Positions 9,053 to 22,111 of a DNA stretch of 60,000 bases are shown one piece after another. A program made the position numbers and the translations under genes. The stretch lies in the NCBI RefSeq assembly GCF_964204645.1, contig NC_134031.1, forward strand, positions 21,265,307-21,325,306, in the 5' to 3' direction. The notes beneath the pieces were generated by a model. That model worked only from the letters and a program-made list of their open reading frames with translations. It searched no databases and was not told the DNA's origin. Numbering within the stretch: position 1 is the stretch's first letter; each line of letters begins with the position of its first letter. The DNA comes from Tubulanus polymorphus. Its lineage: Eukaryota; Nemertea; Palaeonemertea; Tubulaniformes; Tubulanidae.

Positions 9053-12000
9053 AATCAGAATTTTCTGGCTGCCTTTGGTTCTGAAGATGTTGGACTCAAT
9101 CTGAAAAGATGGGCTAAGGCGTATTGAACTGATTTCAAATAGATAGGTGGAAAGATTAAGAATTTTCTGGCTATTTATGCTCCTGAAGATGATGGACTCG
9201 ATCTGAAATGATAGGTTAAGGTAAACTGAACTGATTTCGAGTAGATGGACTGAAAGATACAGATTTTTCTTGCAAAATAGGGTCCTAAAGATGATGAATT
9301 CTATCTTAATTGATGGGTTAGGGTGAACTGAACTGATTTCAAATAGATAGGTTGAAAGAATCAGAATTTTCTGGCTGCTTTTGGTTCTGAAGATGATGGA
9401 TTCAATCTGAAAAGATGTGTTAAGGCGTATTGAACTGATTTCAAATAGATAGGTGGAAAGATTAAGAATTTTCTGGCTATTTATGCTCCTGAAGATGATG
9501 GACTCGATCTGAAATGATAGGTTAAGGTAGACTGAACTGATTTCGAGTAGATGGACTGAAAAATACAGATTTTTCTTGCAAAATAGGGTCCTAAAGATGA
9601 TGAGTTCTATCTTAATTGATGGGTTAGGGTGTACTGAACTGATTTCAAATAGATAGGTGGAAAGATTAAGAATTTTCTGGCTATTTATGCTCCTGAAGAT
9701 GATGGACTCGATCTGAAATGATAGGTTAAGGTAAACTGAACTGATTTCGAATAGATGGACTGAAAGATACAGATTTTTCTTGCAAAATAGGGTCCTAAAG
9801 ATGATGAATTTTATCTTAATTGATGGGTTAGGGTGTACTGAACTGATTTCAAATAGATAGGTTGAAAGAATCAGAATTTTCTGGCTGCTTTTGGTTCTGA
9901 AGATGATGGATTCAATCTGAATAGATGGGTTAAGGCGTATTGAACTGATTTCAAATGGATAGGTGGAAAGATTAAGAATTTTCTGGCTATTTATGCTCCT
10001 GAAGATGATGGACTCGATCTGAAATGATAGGTTAAGGTAAACTGAACTGTATTCGAGTAGATGGACTGAAAGATACAGATTTTTCTTGCAAAATAGGGTC
10101 CTAAAGATGATGAATTCTATCTTAATTGATGGGTAAGGGTGTACTGAACTGATTTCAAATAGATAGGTGGAACGATTAAGAATTTTCTGGCTATTTATGC
10201 TCCTGAAGATGATGGACTCGATCTGAAATCCATGATAGGTTAAGGTAAACTGAACTGATTTCGAGCAGATGGACTGAAAGATACAGATATTTCTTGGAAA
10301 ATAGGGTCCTAAAATGATGAGTTCTATCTTAATTGATGGGTTAGGGTGTACTAAACTGATTTCAAATAGATAGGCGGAAAGATTAAGAATTTCCTGGCTA
10401 TTTATGCTCCTGAAGATGATGGACTCGATCTGAAATGATAGGTTAGGTAAACTGAACTGATTTCGAGAAGATGGACTGAAAGATACAGATTTTTCTTGCA
10501 AAATAGGGTCCTAAAGATGATGAATTCTATCTTAATTGATGGGTTAGGGTGTACTGAACTGATTTCAAATAGATAGGTGGAAAGAATCAGAATTTTCTGG
10601 CTGCCTTTGGTTCTGAAGATGATGGACTCAATCTGAAAAGATGGGCTAAGGCGTATTGAACTGATTTCAAATAGATAGGTGGAAAGATTAAGAATTTTCT
10701 GGCTATTTATGCTCCTGAAGATGATGGACTCGATCTGAAATGATAGGTTAAGGTAAACTGAACTGATTTCGAGTAGATGGACTGAAAGATACAGATTTTT
10801 CTTGCAAAATAGGGTCCTAAAGATGATGAATTCTATCTTAATTGATGGGTTAGGGTGAACTGAACTGATTTCAAATAGATAGGTTGAAAGAATCAGAATT
10901 TTCTGGCTGCTTTTGGTTCTGAAGATGATGGATTCAATCTGAAAAGATGTGTTAAGGCGTATTGAACTGATTTCAAATAGATAGGTGGAAAGATTAAGAA
11001 TTTTCTGGCTATTTATGCTCCTGAAGATGATGGACTCGATCTGAAATGATAGGTTAAGGTAGACTGAACTGATTTCAAATAGATAGGTTGAAAGAATCAG
11101 AATTTTCTGGCTGCTTTTGGTTCTGAAGATGATGGATTCAATCTGAAAAGATGTGTTAAGGCGTATTGAACTGATTTCAAATAGATAGGTGGAAAGATTA
11201 AGAATTTTCTGGCTATTTATGCTCCTGAAGATGATGGACTCGATCTGAAATGATAGGTTAAGGTAGACTGAACTGATTTCGAGTAGATGGACTGAAAGAT
11301 ACAGATTTTTCTTGCAAAATAGGGTCCTAAAGATGATGAGTTCTATCTTAATTGATGGGTTAGGGTGTACTGAACTGATTTCAAATAGATAGGTGGAAAG
11401 ATTAAGAATTTTCTGGCTATTTATGCTCCTGAAGATGATGGACTCGATCTGAAATGATAGGTTAAGGTAAACTGAACTGATTTCGAATAGATGGACTGAA
11501 AGATACAGATTTTTCTTGCAAAATAGGGTCCTAAAGATGATGAATTCTATCTTAATTAATGGGTTAGGGTGTACTGAACTGATTTCAAATAGATAGGTTG
11601 AAAGAATCAGAATTTTCTGGCTGCTTTTGGTTCTGAAGATGATGGATTCAATCTGAAAAGATGTGTTAAGGCGTATTGAACTGATTTCAAATGGATAGGT
11701 GGAAAGATTAAGAATTTCCTGGCTATTTATGCTCCTGAAGATGATGGACTCGATCTGAAATGATAGGTTAAGGTAAACTGAACTGATTTCGAGCAGATGG
11801 ACTGAAAGATACAGATTTTTCTTGCAAAATAGGGTCCTAAAGATGATGAATTCTATCTTAATTGATGGGTTAGGGTGTACTGAACTGATTTCAAATAGAT
11901 AGGTTGAAAGAATCAGAATTTTCTGGCTGCTTTTGGTTCTGAAGATGATGGATTCAATCTGAATAGATGGGTTAAGGCGTATTGAACTGATTTCAAATGG

Positions 12001-13641
12001 ATAGGTGGAAAGATTAAGAATTTTCTGGCTATTTATGCTCCTGAAGATGATGGACTCGATCTGAAATGATAGGTTAAGGTAAACTGAACTGATTTCGAGT
12101 AGATGGACTGAAAGATACAGATTTTTCTTGCAAAATAGGGTCCTAAAGATGATGAATTCTATCTTAATTGATGGGTAAGGGTGTACTGAACTGATTTCAA
12201 ATAGATAGGTGGAACGATTAAGAATTTTCTGGCTATTTATGCTCCTGAAGATGATGGACTCGATCTGAAATGATAGGTTAAGGTAAACTGAACTGATTTC
12301 GAGCAGATGGACTGAAAGATACAGATATTTCTTGGAAAATAGGGTCCTAAAAATGATGAGTTCTATCTTAATTGATGGGTTAGGGTGTACTAAACTGATT
12401 TCAAATAGATAGGCGGAAAGATTAAGAATTTCCTGGCTATTTATGCTCCTGAAGATGATGGACTCGATCTGAAATGATAGGTTAAGGTAAACTGAACTGA
12501 TTTCGAGCAGATGGACTGAAAGATACAGATTTTTCTTGCAAAATAGGGTCCTAAAGATGATGAATTCTATCTTAATTGATGGGTTAGGGTGTACTGAACT
12601 GATTTCAAATAGATAGGTGGAAAGAATCAGAATTTTCTGGCTGCCTTTGGTTCTGAAGATGATGGACTCAATCTGAAAAGATGGGCTAAGGCGTATTGAA
12701 CTGATTTCAAATAGATAGGTGGAAAGATTAAGAATTTTCTGGCTATTTATGCTCCTGAAGATGATGGACTCGATCTGAAATGATAGGTTAAGGTAAACTG
12801 AACTGATTTCGAGTAGATGGACTGAAAGATACAGATTTTTATTGCAAAATAGGGTCCTAAAGATGATGAATTCTATCTTAATTGATGGGTTAGGGTGAAC
12901 TGAACTGATTTCAAATAGATAGGTTGAAAGAGTCAGAATTTTCTGGCTGCTTTTGGTTCTGAAGATGATGGATTCAATCTGAAAAGATGTGTTAAGGCGT
13001 ATTGAACTGATTTCAAATAGATAGGTGGAAAGATTAAGAATTTTCTGGCTATTTATGCTCCTGAAGATGATGGACTCGATCTGAAATGATAGGTTAAGGT
13101 AGACTGAACTGATTTCGAGTAGATGGACTGAAAGATACAGATTTTTCTTGCAAAATAGGGTCCTATAGATGATGAGTTCTATCTTAATTGATGGGTTAGG
13201 GTGTACTGAACTGATTTCAAATAGATAGGTGGAAAGATTAAGAATTTTCTGGCTATTTATGCTCCTGAAGATGATGGACTCGACCTGAAATGATAGGTTA
13301 AGGTAAACTGAACTGATTTCGAGCAGATGTGAAAGATACAGATTTTTCTTGCAAAATAGGGTCCTAAAGATGATGAATTCTATCTTAATTGATGGGTTAG
13401 GGTGTACTGAACTGATTTCAAATAGATAGGTGGAAAGATTAAGAATTTTCTGGCTATTTATGCTCCTGAAGATGATGGACTCGACCTGAAATGAAAGCTT
13501 AAGGTAAACTGAACTGATTTCGATCAGATGAACTGAAAGATACAGATTTTTCTTGCAAAATAGGGTCCTAAAGATGATGAATTCTATCTAAATTGATGGG
13601 TTAGGGTGAACTGAACTGATTTCGAATAGATAGGTGGAAAG
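9053..13641. repeat. 45-monomer stretch related to the 20-monomer unit
   Basis: The order is ABC ABC BC ABC BC BC ABC A(B/C) ABC BC ABC ABC BC BC ABC ABC BC BC. The second half approaches the regular unit that follows. The marker gaacgatt repeats at 10,170 and 12,212, close to a 2,040-bp offset. Small indels include a 4-bp insertion (ccat) at about 10,230, 1-bp losses near 10,312 and 10,443, and a 3-bp loss near 13,329. The hybrid monomer at 10,993-11,094 falls inside. Confidence 0.8.
10993..11094. repeat. B/C hybrid monomer, exception to the B-then-C rule
   Basis: It begins as class B (attaagaatt... ggtagactg) and ends as class C (tttcaaatagataggttgaaag), then goes directly to an A monomer at 11,095. 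One monomer's worth of sequence is missing, as expected from unequal exchange between B and the next C. The switch lies in the block actgaactgatttc at 11,063-11,076, which the two classes share. Confidence 0.85.
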
Positions 13642-15681
13642 AATCAGAATTTTCTGGCTGCCTTTGGTTCTGAAGATGTTGGACTCAATCTGAAAAGATG
13701 GGCTAAGGCGTATTGAACTGATTTCAAATAGATAGGTGGAAAGATTAAGAATTTTCTGGCTATTTATGCTCCTGAAGATGATGGACTCGATCTGAAATGA
13801 TAGGTTAAGGTAAACTGAACTGATTTCGAGTAGATGGACTGAAAGATACAGATTTTTCTTGCAAAATAGGGTCCTAAAGATGATGAATTCTATCTTAATT
13901 GATGGGTTAGGGTGAACTGAACTGATTTCAAATAGATAGGTTGAAAGAATCAGAATTTTCTGGCTGCTTTTGGTTCTGAAGATGATGGATTCAATCTGAA
14001 AAGATGTGTTAAGGCGTATTGAACTGATTTCAAATAGATAGGTGGAAAGATTAAGAATTTTCTGGCTATTTATGCTCCTGAAGATGATGGACTCGATCTG
14101 AAATGATAGGTTAAGGTAGACTGAACTGATTTCGAGTAGATGGACTGAAAAATACAGATTTTTCTTGCAAAATAGGGTCCTAAAGATGATGAGTTCTATC
14201 TTAATTGATGGGTTAGGGTGTACTGAACTGATTTCAAATAGATAGGTGGAAAGATTAAGAATTTTCTGGCTATTTATGCTCCTGAAGATGATGGACTCGA
14301 TCTGAAATGATAGGTTAAGGTAGACTGAACTGATTTCGAGTAGATGGACTGAAAGATACAGATTTTTCTTGCAAAATAGGGTCCTAAAGATGATGAGTTC
14401 TATCTTAATTGATGGGTTAGGGTGTACTGAACTGATTTCAAATAGATAGGTGGAAAGATTAAGAATTTTCTGGCTATTTATGCTCCTGAAGATGATGGAC
14501 TCGATCTGAAATGATAGGTTAAGGTAAACTGAACTGATTTCGAATAGATGGACTGAAAGATACAGATTTTTCTTGCAAAATAGGGTCCTAAAGATGATGA
14601 ATTCTATTTTAATTAATGGGTTAGGGTGTACTGAACTGATTTCAAATAGATAGGTAGAAAGAATCAGAATTTTCTGGCTGCCTTTGGTTCTGAAGATGAT
14701 GGACTCAATCTGAAAAGATAGGCTAAGGCGTATTGAACTGATTTCAAATAGATAGGTGGAAAGATTAGGAATTTCCTGGCTATTTATGCTCCTGAAGATG
14801 ATGGACTCGATCTGAAATGATAGGTTAAGGTAAACTGAACTGATTTCGAGTAGATGGACTGAAAGATACAGATTTTTCTTGCAAAATAGGGTCCTAAAGA
14901 TGATGAATTCTATCTTAATTGATGGGTTAGGGTGAACTGAACTGATTTCAAATAGATAGGTTGAAATAATCAGAATTTTCTGGCTGCTTTTGGTTCTGAA
15001 GATGATGGATTCAATCTGAAAAGATGTGTTAAGGCGTATTGAACTGATTTCAAATAGATAGGTGGAAAGATTAAGAATTTTCTGGCTATTTATGCTCCTG
15101 AAGATGATGGACTCGATCTGAAATGATAGGTTAAGGTAGACTGAACTGATTTCGAGTAGATGGACTGAAAGATACAGATTTTTCTTGCAAAATAGGGTCC
15201 TATAGATGATGAGTTCTATCTTAATTGATGGGTTAGGGTGTACTGAACTGATTTCAAATAGATAGGTGGAAAGATTAAGAATTTTCTGGCTATTTATGCT
15301 CATGAAGATGATGGACTCGACCTGAAATGATAGGTTAAGGTAAACTGAACTGATTTCGAGCAGATGAACTGAAAGATACAGATTTTTCTTGCAAAATAGG
15401 GTCCTAAAGATGATGAATTCTATCTTAATTGATGGGTTAGGGTGTACTGAACTGATTTCAAATAGATAGGTGGAAAGATTAAGAATTTTCTGGCTATTTA
15501 TGCTCCTGAAGATGATGGACTCGACCTGAAATGATAGCTTAAGGTAAACTGAACTGATTTCGATCAGATGAACTGAAAGATACAGATTTTTCTTGCAAAA
15601 TAGGGTCCTAAAGATGATGAATTCTATCTAAATTGATGGGTTAGGGTGAACTGAACTGATTTCAAATAGATAGGTGGAAAG
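13642..15681. repeat. 20-monomer higher-order repeat, copy 1 (2,040 bp)
   Basis: Monomer order is ABC ABC BC BC ABC ABC BC BC, exactly 20 x 102 bp. The unit is itself two versions of a 10-monomer (1,020-bp) block. Markers repeated 2,040 bp later include ctatctaaattg just before the unit, tcctatagatg at 15,198, the gtagaaag before the eleventh monomer, and the sequence tgctcatgaag near 15,299. Confidence 0.9.
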
Positions 15682-17721
15682 AATCAGAATTTTCTGGCTG
15701 CCTTTGGTTCTGAAGATGTTGGACTCAATCTGAAAAGATGGGCTAAGGCGTATTGAACTGATTTCAAATAGATAGGTGGAAAGATTAAGAATTTTCTGGC
15801 TATTTATGCTCCTGAAGATGATGGACTCGATCTGAAATGATAGGTTAAGGTAAACTGAACTGATTTCGAGTAGATGGACTGAAAGATACAGATTTTTCTT
15901 GCAAAATAGGGTCCTAAAGATGATGAATTCTATCATAATTGATGGGTTAGGGTGTACTGAACTGATTTCAAATAGATAGGTTGAAAGATTAAGAACTTTC
16001 TGGCTGCTTTTGGTTCTGAAGATGATGGATTCAATCTGAAAAGATGTGTTAAGGCGTATTGAACTGATTTCAAATAGATAGGTGGAAAGATTAAGAATTT
16101 TCTGGCTATTTATGCTCCTGAAGATGATGGACTCGATCTGAAATGATAGGTTAAGGTAGACTGAACTGATTTCGAGTAGATGGACTGAAAAATACAGATT
16201 TTTCTTGCAAAATAGGGTCCTAAAGATGATGAGTTCTATCTTAATTGATGGGTTAGGGTGTACTGAACTGATTTCAAATAGATAGGTGGAAAGATTAAGA
16301 ATTTTCTGGCTATTTATGCTCCTGAAGATGATGGACTCGATCTGAAATGATAGGTTAAGGTAGACTGAACTGATTTCGAGTAGATGGACTGAAAGATACA
16401 GATTTTTCTTGCAAAATAGGGTCCTAAAGATGATGAGTTCTATCTTAATTGATGGGTTAGGGTGTACTGAACTGATTTCAAATAGATAGGTGGAAAGATT
16501 AAGAATTTTCTGGCTATTTATGCTCCTGAAGATGATGGACTCGATCTGAAATGATAGGTTAAGGTAAACTGAACTGATTTCGAATAGATGGACTGAAAGA
16601 TACAGATTTTTCTTGCAAAATAGGGTCCTAAAGATGATGAATTCTATCTTAATTAATGGGTTAGGGTGTACTGAACTGATTTCAAATAGATAGGTAGAAA
16701 GAATCAGAATTTTCTGGCTGCCTTTGGTTCTGAAGATGATGGACTCAATCTGAAAAGATAGGCTAAGGCGTATTGAACTGATTTCAAATAGATAGGTGGA
16801 AAGATTAAGAATTTCCTGGCTATTTATGCTCCTGAAGATGATGGACTCGATCTGAAATGATAGGTTAAGGTAAACTGAACTGATTTCGAGTAGATGGACT
16901 GAAAGATACAGATTTTTCTTGCAAAATAGGGTCCTAAAGATGATGAATTCTATCTTAATTGATGGGTTAGGGTGAACTGAACTGATTTCAAATAGATAGG
17001 TGGAAAGAATCAGAATTTTCTGGCTGCCTTTGGTTCTGAAGATGATGGATTCAATCTGAAAAGATGTGTTAAGGCGCATTGAACTGATTTCAAATAGATA
17101 GGTGGAAAGATTAAGAATTTTCTGGCTATTTATGCTCCTGAAGATGATGGACTCGATCTGAAATGATAGGTTAAGGTAAACTGAACTGATTTCGAGCAGA
17201 TGGACTGAAAGATACAGATTTTTCTTGCAAAATAGGGTCCTATAGATGATGAGTTCTATCTTAATTGATGGGTTAGGGTGTACTGAACTGATTTCAAATA
17301 GATAGGTGGAAAGATTAAGAATTTTCTGGCTATTTATGCTCATGAAGATGATGGACTCGACCTGAAATGATAGGTTAAGGTAAACTGAACTGATTTCGAG
17401 CAGATGAACTGAAAGATACAGATTTTTCTTGCAAAATAGGGTCCTAAAGATGATGAATTCTATCTTAATTGATGGGTTAGGGTGTACTGAACTGATTTCA
17501 AATAGATAGGTGGAAAGATTAAGAATTTTCTGGCTATTTATGCTCCTGAAGATGATGGACTCGACCTGAAATGATAGCTTAAGGTAAACTGAACTTATTT
17601 CGAGCAGATGAACTGAAAGATACAGATTTTTCTTGCAAAATAGGGTCCTAAAGATGATGAATTCTATCTAAATTGATGGGTTAGGGTGAACTGAACTGAT
17701 TTCAAATAGATAGGTGGAAAG
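15682..17721. repeat. 20-monomer higher-order repeat, copy 2 (2,040 bp)
   Basis: Same monomer order as the preceding copy. It differs at scattered sites, most clearly in its third and fourth monomers: the C monomer has tatcataattg at 15,931 and the following A has a B-like head (attaagaactttctggctgc). This is the first appearance of a linked C*-A* pair that is widespread further right. Confidence 0.9.
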
Positions 17722-19353
17722 AATCAGAATTTTCTGGCTGCCTTTGGTTCTGAAGATGATGGACTCAATCTGAAAAGATGGGCTAAGGCGTATTGAACTG
17801 ATTTCAAATAGATAGGTGGAAAGATTAAGAATTTTCTGGCTATTTATGCTCCTGAAGATGATGGACTCGATCTGAAATGATAGGTTAAGGTAAACTGAAC
17901 TGATTTCGAATAGATGGACTGAAAGATACAGATTTTTCTTGCAAAATAGGGTCCTAAAGATGATGAATTCTATCTTAATTAATGGGTTAGGGTGTACTGA
18001 ACTGATTTCAAATAGATAGGTTGAAAGAATCAGAATTTTCTGGCTGCTTTTGGTTCTGAAGATGATGGATTCAATCTGAAAAGATGTGTTAAGGCGTATT
18101 GAACTGATTTCAAATGGATAGGTGGAAAGATTAAGAATTTCCTGGCTATTTATGCTCCTGAAGATGATGGACTCGATCTGAAATGATAGGTTAAGGTAAA
18201 CTGAACTGATTTCGAGCAGATGGACTGAAAGATACAGATTTTTCTTGCAAAATAGGGTCCTAAAGATGATGAATTCTATCTTAATTGATGGGTTAGGGTG
18301 AACTGAACTGATTTCAAATAGATAGGTAGAAAGAATCAGAATTTTCTGGCTGCCTTTGGTTCTGAAGATGATGGACTCAATCTGAAAAGATAGGCTAAGG
18401 CGTATTGAACTGATTATAAATAGATAGGTGGAAAGATTAAGAATTTCCTGGCTATTTATGCTCCTGAAGATGATGGACTCGATCTGAAATGATAGGTTAA
18501 GGTAAACTGAACTGATTTCGAGTAGATGGACTGAAAGATACAGATTTTTCTTGCAAAATAGGGTCCTAAAGATGATGAATTCTATCTTAATTGATGGGTT
18601 AGGGTGAACTGAACTGATTTCAAATAGATAGGTGGAAAGAATCAGAATTTTCTGGCTGCCTTTGGTTCTGAAGATGATGGATTCAATCTGAAAAGATGTG
18701 TTAAGGCGCATTGAACTGATTTCAAATAGATAGGTGGAAAGATTAAGAATTTTCTGGCTATTTATGCTCCTGAAGATGATGGACTCGATCTGAAATGATA
18801 GCTTAAGGTAAACTGAACTGATTTCGAGCAGATGGACTGAAAGATACAGATTTTTCTTGCAAAATAGGGTCCTATAGATGATGAGTTCTATCTTAATTGA
18901 TGGGTTAGGGTGTACTGAACTGATTTCAAATAGATAGGTGGAAAGATTAAGAATTTTCTGGCTATTTATGCTCATGAAGATGATGGACTCGACCTGAAAT
19001 GATAGGTTAAGGTAAACTGAACTGATTTCGAGCAGATGAACTGAAAGATACAGATTTTTCTTGCAAAATAGGGTCCTAAAGATGATGAATTCTATCTTAA
19101 TTGATGGGTTAGGGTGTACTGAACTGATTTCAAATAGATAGGTGGAAAGATTAAGAATTTTCTGGCTATTTATGCTCCTGAAGATGATGGACTCGACCTG
19201 AAATGATAGCTTAAGGTAAAATGAACTTATTTCGAGCAGATGAACTGAAAGATACAGATATTTCTTGCAAAATAGGGTCCTAAAGATGATGAATTCTATC
19301 TAAATTGATGGGTTAGGGTGAACTGAACTGATTTCAAATAGATAGGTGGAAAG
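17722..19353. repeat. Shortened third copy of the higher-order repeat (1,632 bp)
   Basis: Order is ABC ABC ABC ABC BC BC, sixteen monomers. Relative to the full unit the first BC BC (408 bp) is missing, which fits an internal unequal exchange. The tcctatagatg marker at 18,870 is 1,632 bp after the one at 17,238. Confidence 0.88.
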
Positions 19354-22111
19354 AATCAGAATTTTCTGGCTGCCTTTGGTTCTGAAGATGATGGACTCAA
19401 TCTGAAAAGATGGGCTAAGGCGTATTGAACTGATTTCAAATAGATAGGTGGAAAGATTAAGAATTTTCTGGCTATTTATGCTCCTGAAGATGATGGACTC
19501 GATCTGAAATGATAGGTTAAGGTAAACTGAACTGATTTCGAGTAGATGGACTGAAAGATACAGATTTTTCTTGCAAAATAGGGTCCTAAAGATGATGAGT
19601 TCTATCTTAATTGATGGGTTAGGGTGTACTGAACTGATTTCAAATAGATAGGTGGAAAGATTAAGAATTTTCTGGCTATTTATGCTCCTGAAGATGATGG
19701 ACTCGACCTGAAATGATAGGTTAAGGTAAACTGAACTGATTTCGAGCAGATGAACTGAAAGATACAGATTTTTCTTGCAAAATAGGGTCCTAAAGATGAC
19801 GAATTCTATCTAAATTGATGGGTTAGGGTGAACTGAACTGATTTCAAATAGATAGGTGGAAAGAATCAGAATTTTCTGGCTGCCTATGGTTCTGAAGATG
19901 ATGGACTCAATCTGAAAAGATGGGCTAAGGCGTATTGAACTGATTTCAAATAGATAGGTGGAACGATTAAGAATTTTCTGGCTATTTATGCTCCTGAAGA
20001 TGATGGACTCGATCTGAAATGATAGGTTAAGGTAGACTGAACTGATTTCGAGTAGATGGACTGAAAGATACAGATTTTTCTTGCAAAATAGGGTCCTAAA
20101 GATGATGAGTTCTATCTTAATTGATGGGTTAGGGTGTACTGAACTGATTTCAAATAGATAGGTGGAAAGATTAAGAATTTTCTGGTTATTTATGCTCCTG
20201 AAGATGATGGACTCGATCTGAAATGATAGGTTAAGGTAAACTGAACTGATTATGAGTAGCGAATCAGAATTTTCTTGCTGCCTTTGGTTCTGAAGATGAT
20301 GGACTCTATCTGAAAAGATGGGTTAAGGCGTATTGAACTGATTTCAAATAGATAGGTGGAAAGATTAAGAATTTTCTGGCTATTTATGCTCCTGAAGATG
20401 ATGGACTCGATCTGAAATGATAGGTTAAGGTAAACTGAACTGATTTCGAGTAGATGGACTGAAAGATACAGATTTTTCTTGCAAAATAGGGTCCTAAAGA
20501 TGATATTTCTATCTTAATTGATGGGTTAGGGTGAACTGAACTGATTTCAAATAGATAGGTGGAAAGAATCAGAATTTTCTGGCTGCCTTTGGTTCTGAAG
20601 ATGATGGATTCAATCTGAAAAGATGGGTTAAGGCGTATTGAACTGATTTCAAATAGATAGGTGGAAAGATTAAGAATTTTATGGCTATTTATGCTCCTGA
20701 AGATGATGGACTCGATCTGAAATGATAGGTTAAGGTAGACTGAACTGATTTCGAGTAGATGGACTGAAAGATACAGATTTTTCTTTCAAAATAGGGTCCT
20801 AAAGATGATGAGTTCTATCTTAATTGATGGGTTAGGGTGTACTGAACTGATTTCAAATAGATAGGTTGAAAGAATCAGAATTTTCTGGCTGCTTTTGGTT
20901 CTGAAGATGATGGATTAAATCTGAAAAGATGGGTTAAGGCGTATTGAACTGATTTCAAATGGATAGGTGGAAAGATTAAGAATTTTCTGGCTATTAATGC
21001 TCCTGAAGATGATGGACTCGATCTGAAATGATAGGTTAAGGTAGACTGAACTGATTTCGAGTAGATGGACTGAAAGATACAGATTTTTCTTGCAAAATAG
21101 GGTCCTAAAGATGATGAATTCTATCTTAATTGATGGGTTAGGGTGTACTGAACTGATTTCAAATAGATAGGTTGAAAGAATCAGAATTTTCTGGCTGCTT
21201 TTGGTTCTGAAGATGATGGATTCAATCTGAAAAGATGGGTTAAGGCGTATTGAACTGATTTCAAATGGATAGGTGGAAAGATTAAGAATTTTCTGGCTAT
21301 TTATGCTCCTGAAGATGATGGACTCGATCTGAAATGATAGGTTAAGGTAAACTGAACAGATTTCGAGCAGATGGACTGAAAGATACAGATATTTCTTGCA
21401 AAATAGGGTCCTAAAGATGATGAGTTCTATCTTAATTGATGGGTTAGGGTGTACTGAACTGATTTCAAATAGATAGGTGGAAAGAATCAGAATTTTCTGG
21501 CTGCCTTTGGTTCTGAAGATGATGGACTCAATCTGAAAAGATGGGCTAAGGCGTATTGAACTGATTTCAAATAGATAGGTGGAAAGATTAAGAATTTTCT
21601 GGCTATTTATGCTCCTGAAGATGATGGACTCGATCTGAAATGATAGGTTAAGGTAAACTGAACTGATTTCGAGTAGATGGACTGAAAGATACAAATTTTT
21701 CTTGCAAAATAGGGTCCTAAAGATGATGAATTCTATCTTAATTGATGGGTAAGGGTGTACTGAACTGATTTCAAATAGATAGGTTGAAAGAATCAGAATT
21801 TTCTGGCTGCTTTTGGTTCTGAAGATGATGGATTCAATCTGAAAAGATGTGTTAAGGCGCATTGAACTGATTTCAAATAGATAAGTGGAAAGATTAAGAA
21901 TTTTCTGGCTATTTATGCTCCTGAAAATGATGGACTCGATCTGAAATGATAGGTTAAGGTAAACTGAACTGATTTCGAGTAGATGGACTGAAAGATACAG
22001 ATTTTTCTTGCAAAATGGGGTCCTAAAGATGATGAATTCTATCTTAATTGATGGGTTAGGGTGTACTGAACTGATTTCAAATAGATAGGTTGAAAGAATC
22101 AGAATTTTCTT
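19354..22111. repeat. Transitional array segment, mostly ABC
   Basis: A few BC units at the left give way to regular ABC. It contains the truncated B monomer at 20,170-20,261. No long-range copy of this segment was recognised elsewhere in the window. Confidence 0.7.
20170..20261. repeat. Truncated 92-bp B monomer joined directly to A
   Basis: This B lacks its last ~10 bases and ends gattatgagtagcg before an A monomer starting at 20,262. The expected C is absent. It is one of only two breaks in the B-then-C rule that I found, and the only monomer shortened by as much as ten bases. It looks like a non-homologous or poorly aligned join. Confidence 0.85.

Noticed and set aside
13588-17343. Two 571-codon minus-strand open frames, and similar long frames at 5,275-5,910, 6,702-7,949, 8,999-10,501, 17,668-18,975, 20,915-21,862, 22,689-23,477, 25,549-26,337, 30,143-30,931 and 57,512-59,887
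   Set aside because: They are translations of the 102-bp satellite (34 codons per monomer). Frames are ended by 1-, 3-, 4- or 6-bp indels and by nonsense changes that differ between copies. There is no start context, no unique domain and no excess of synonymous change.
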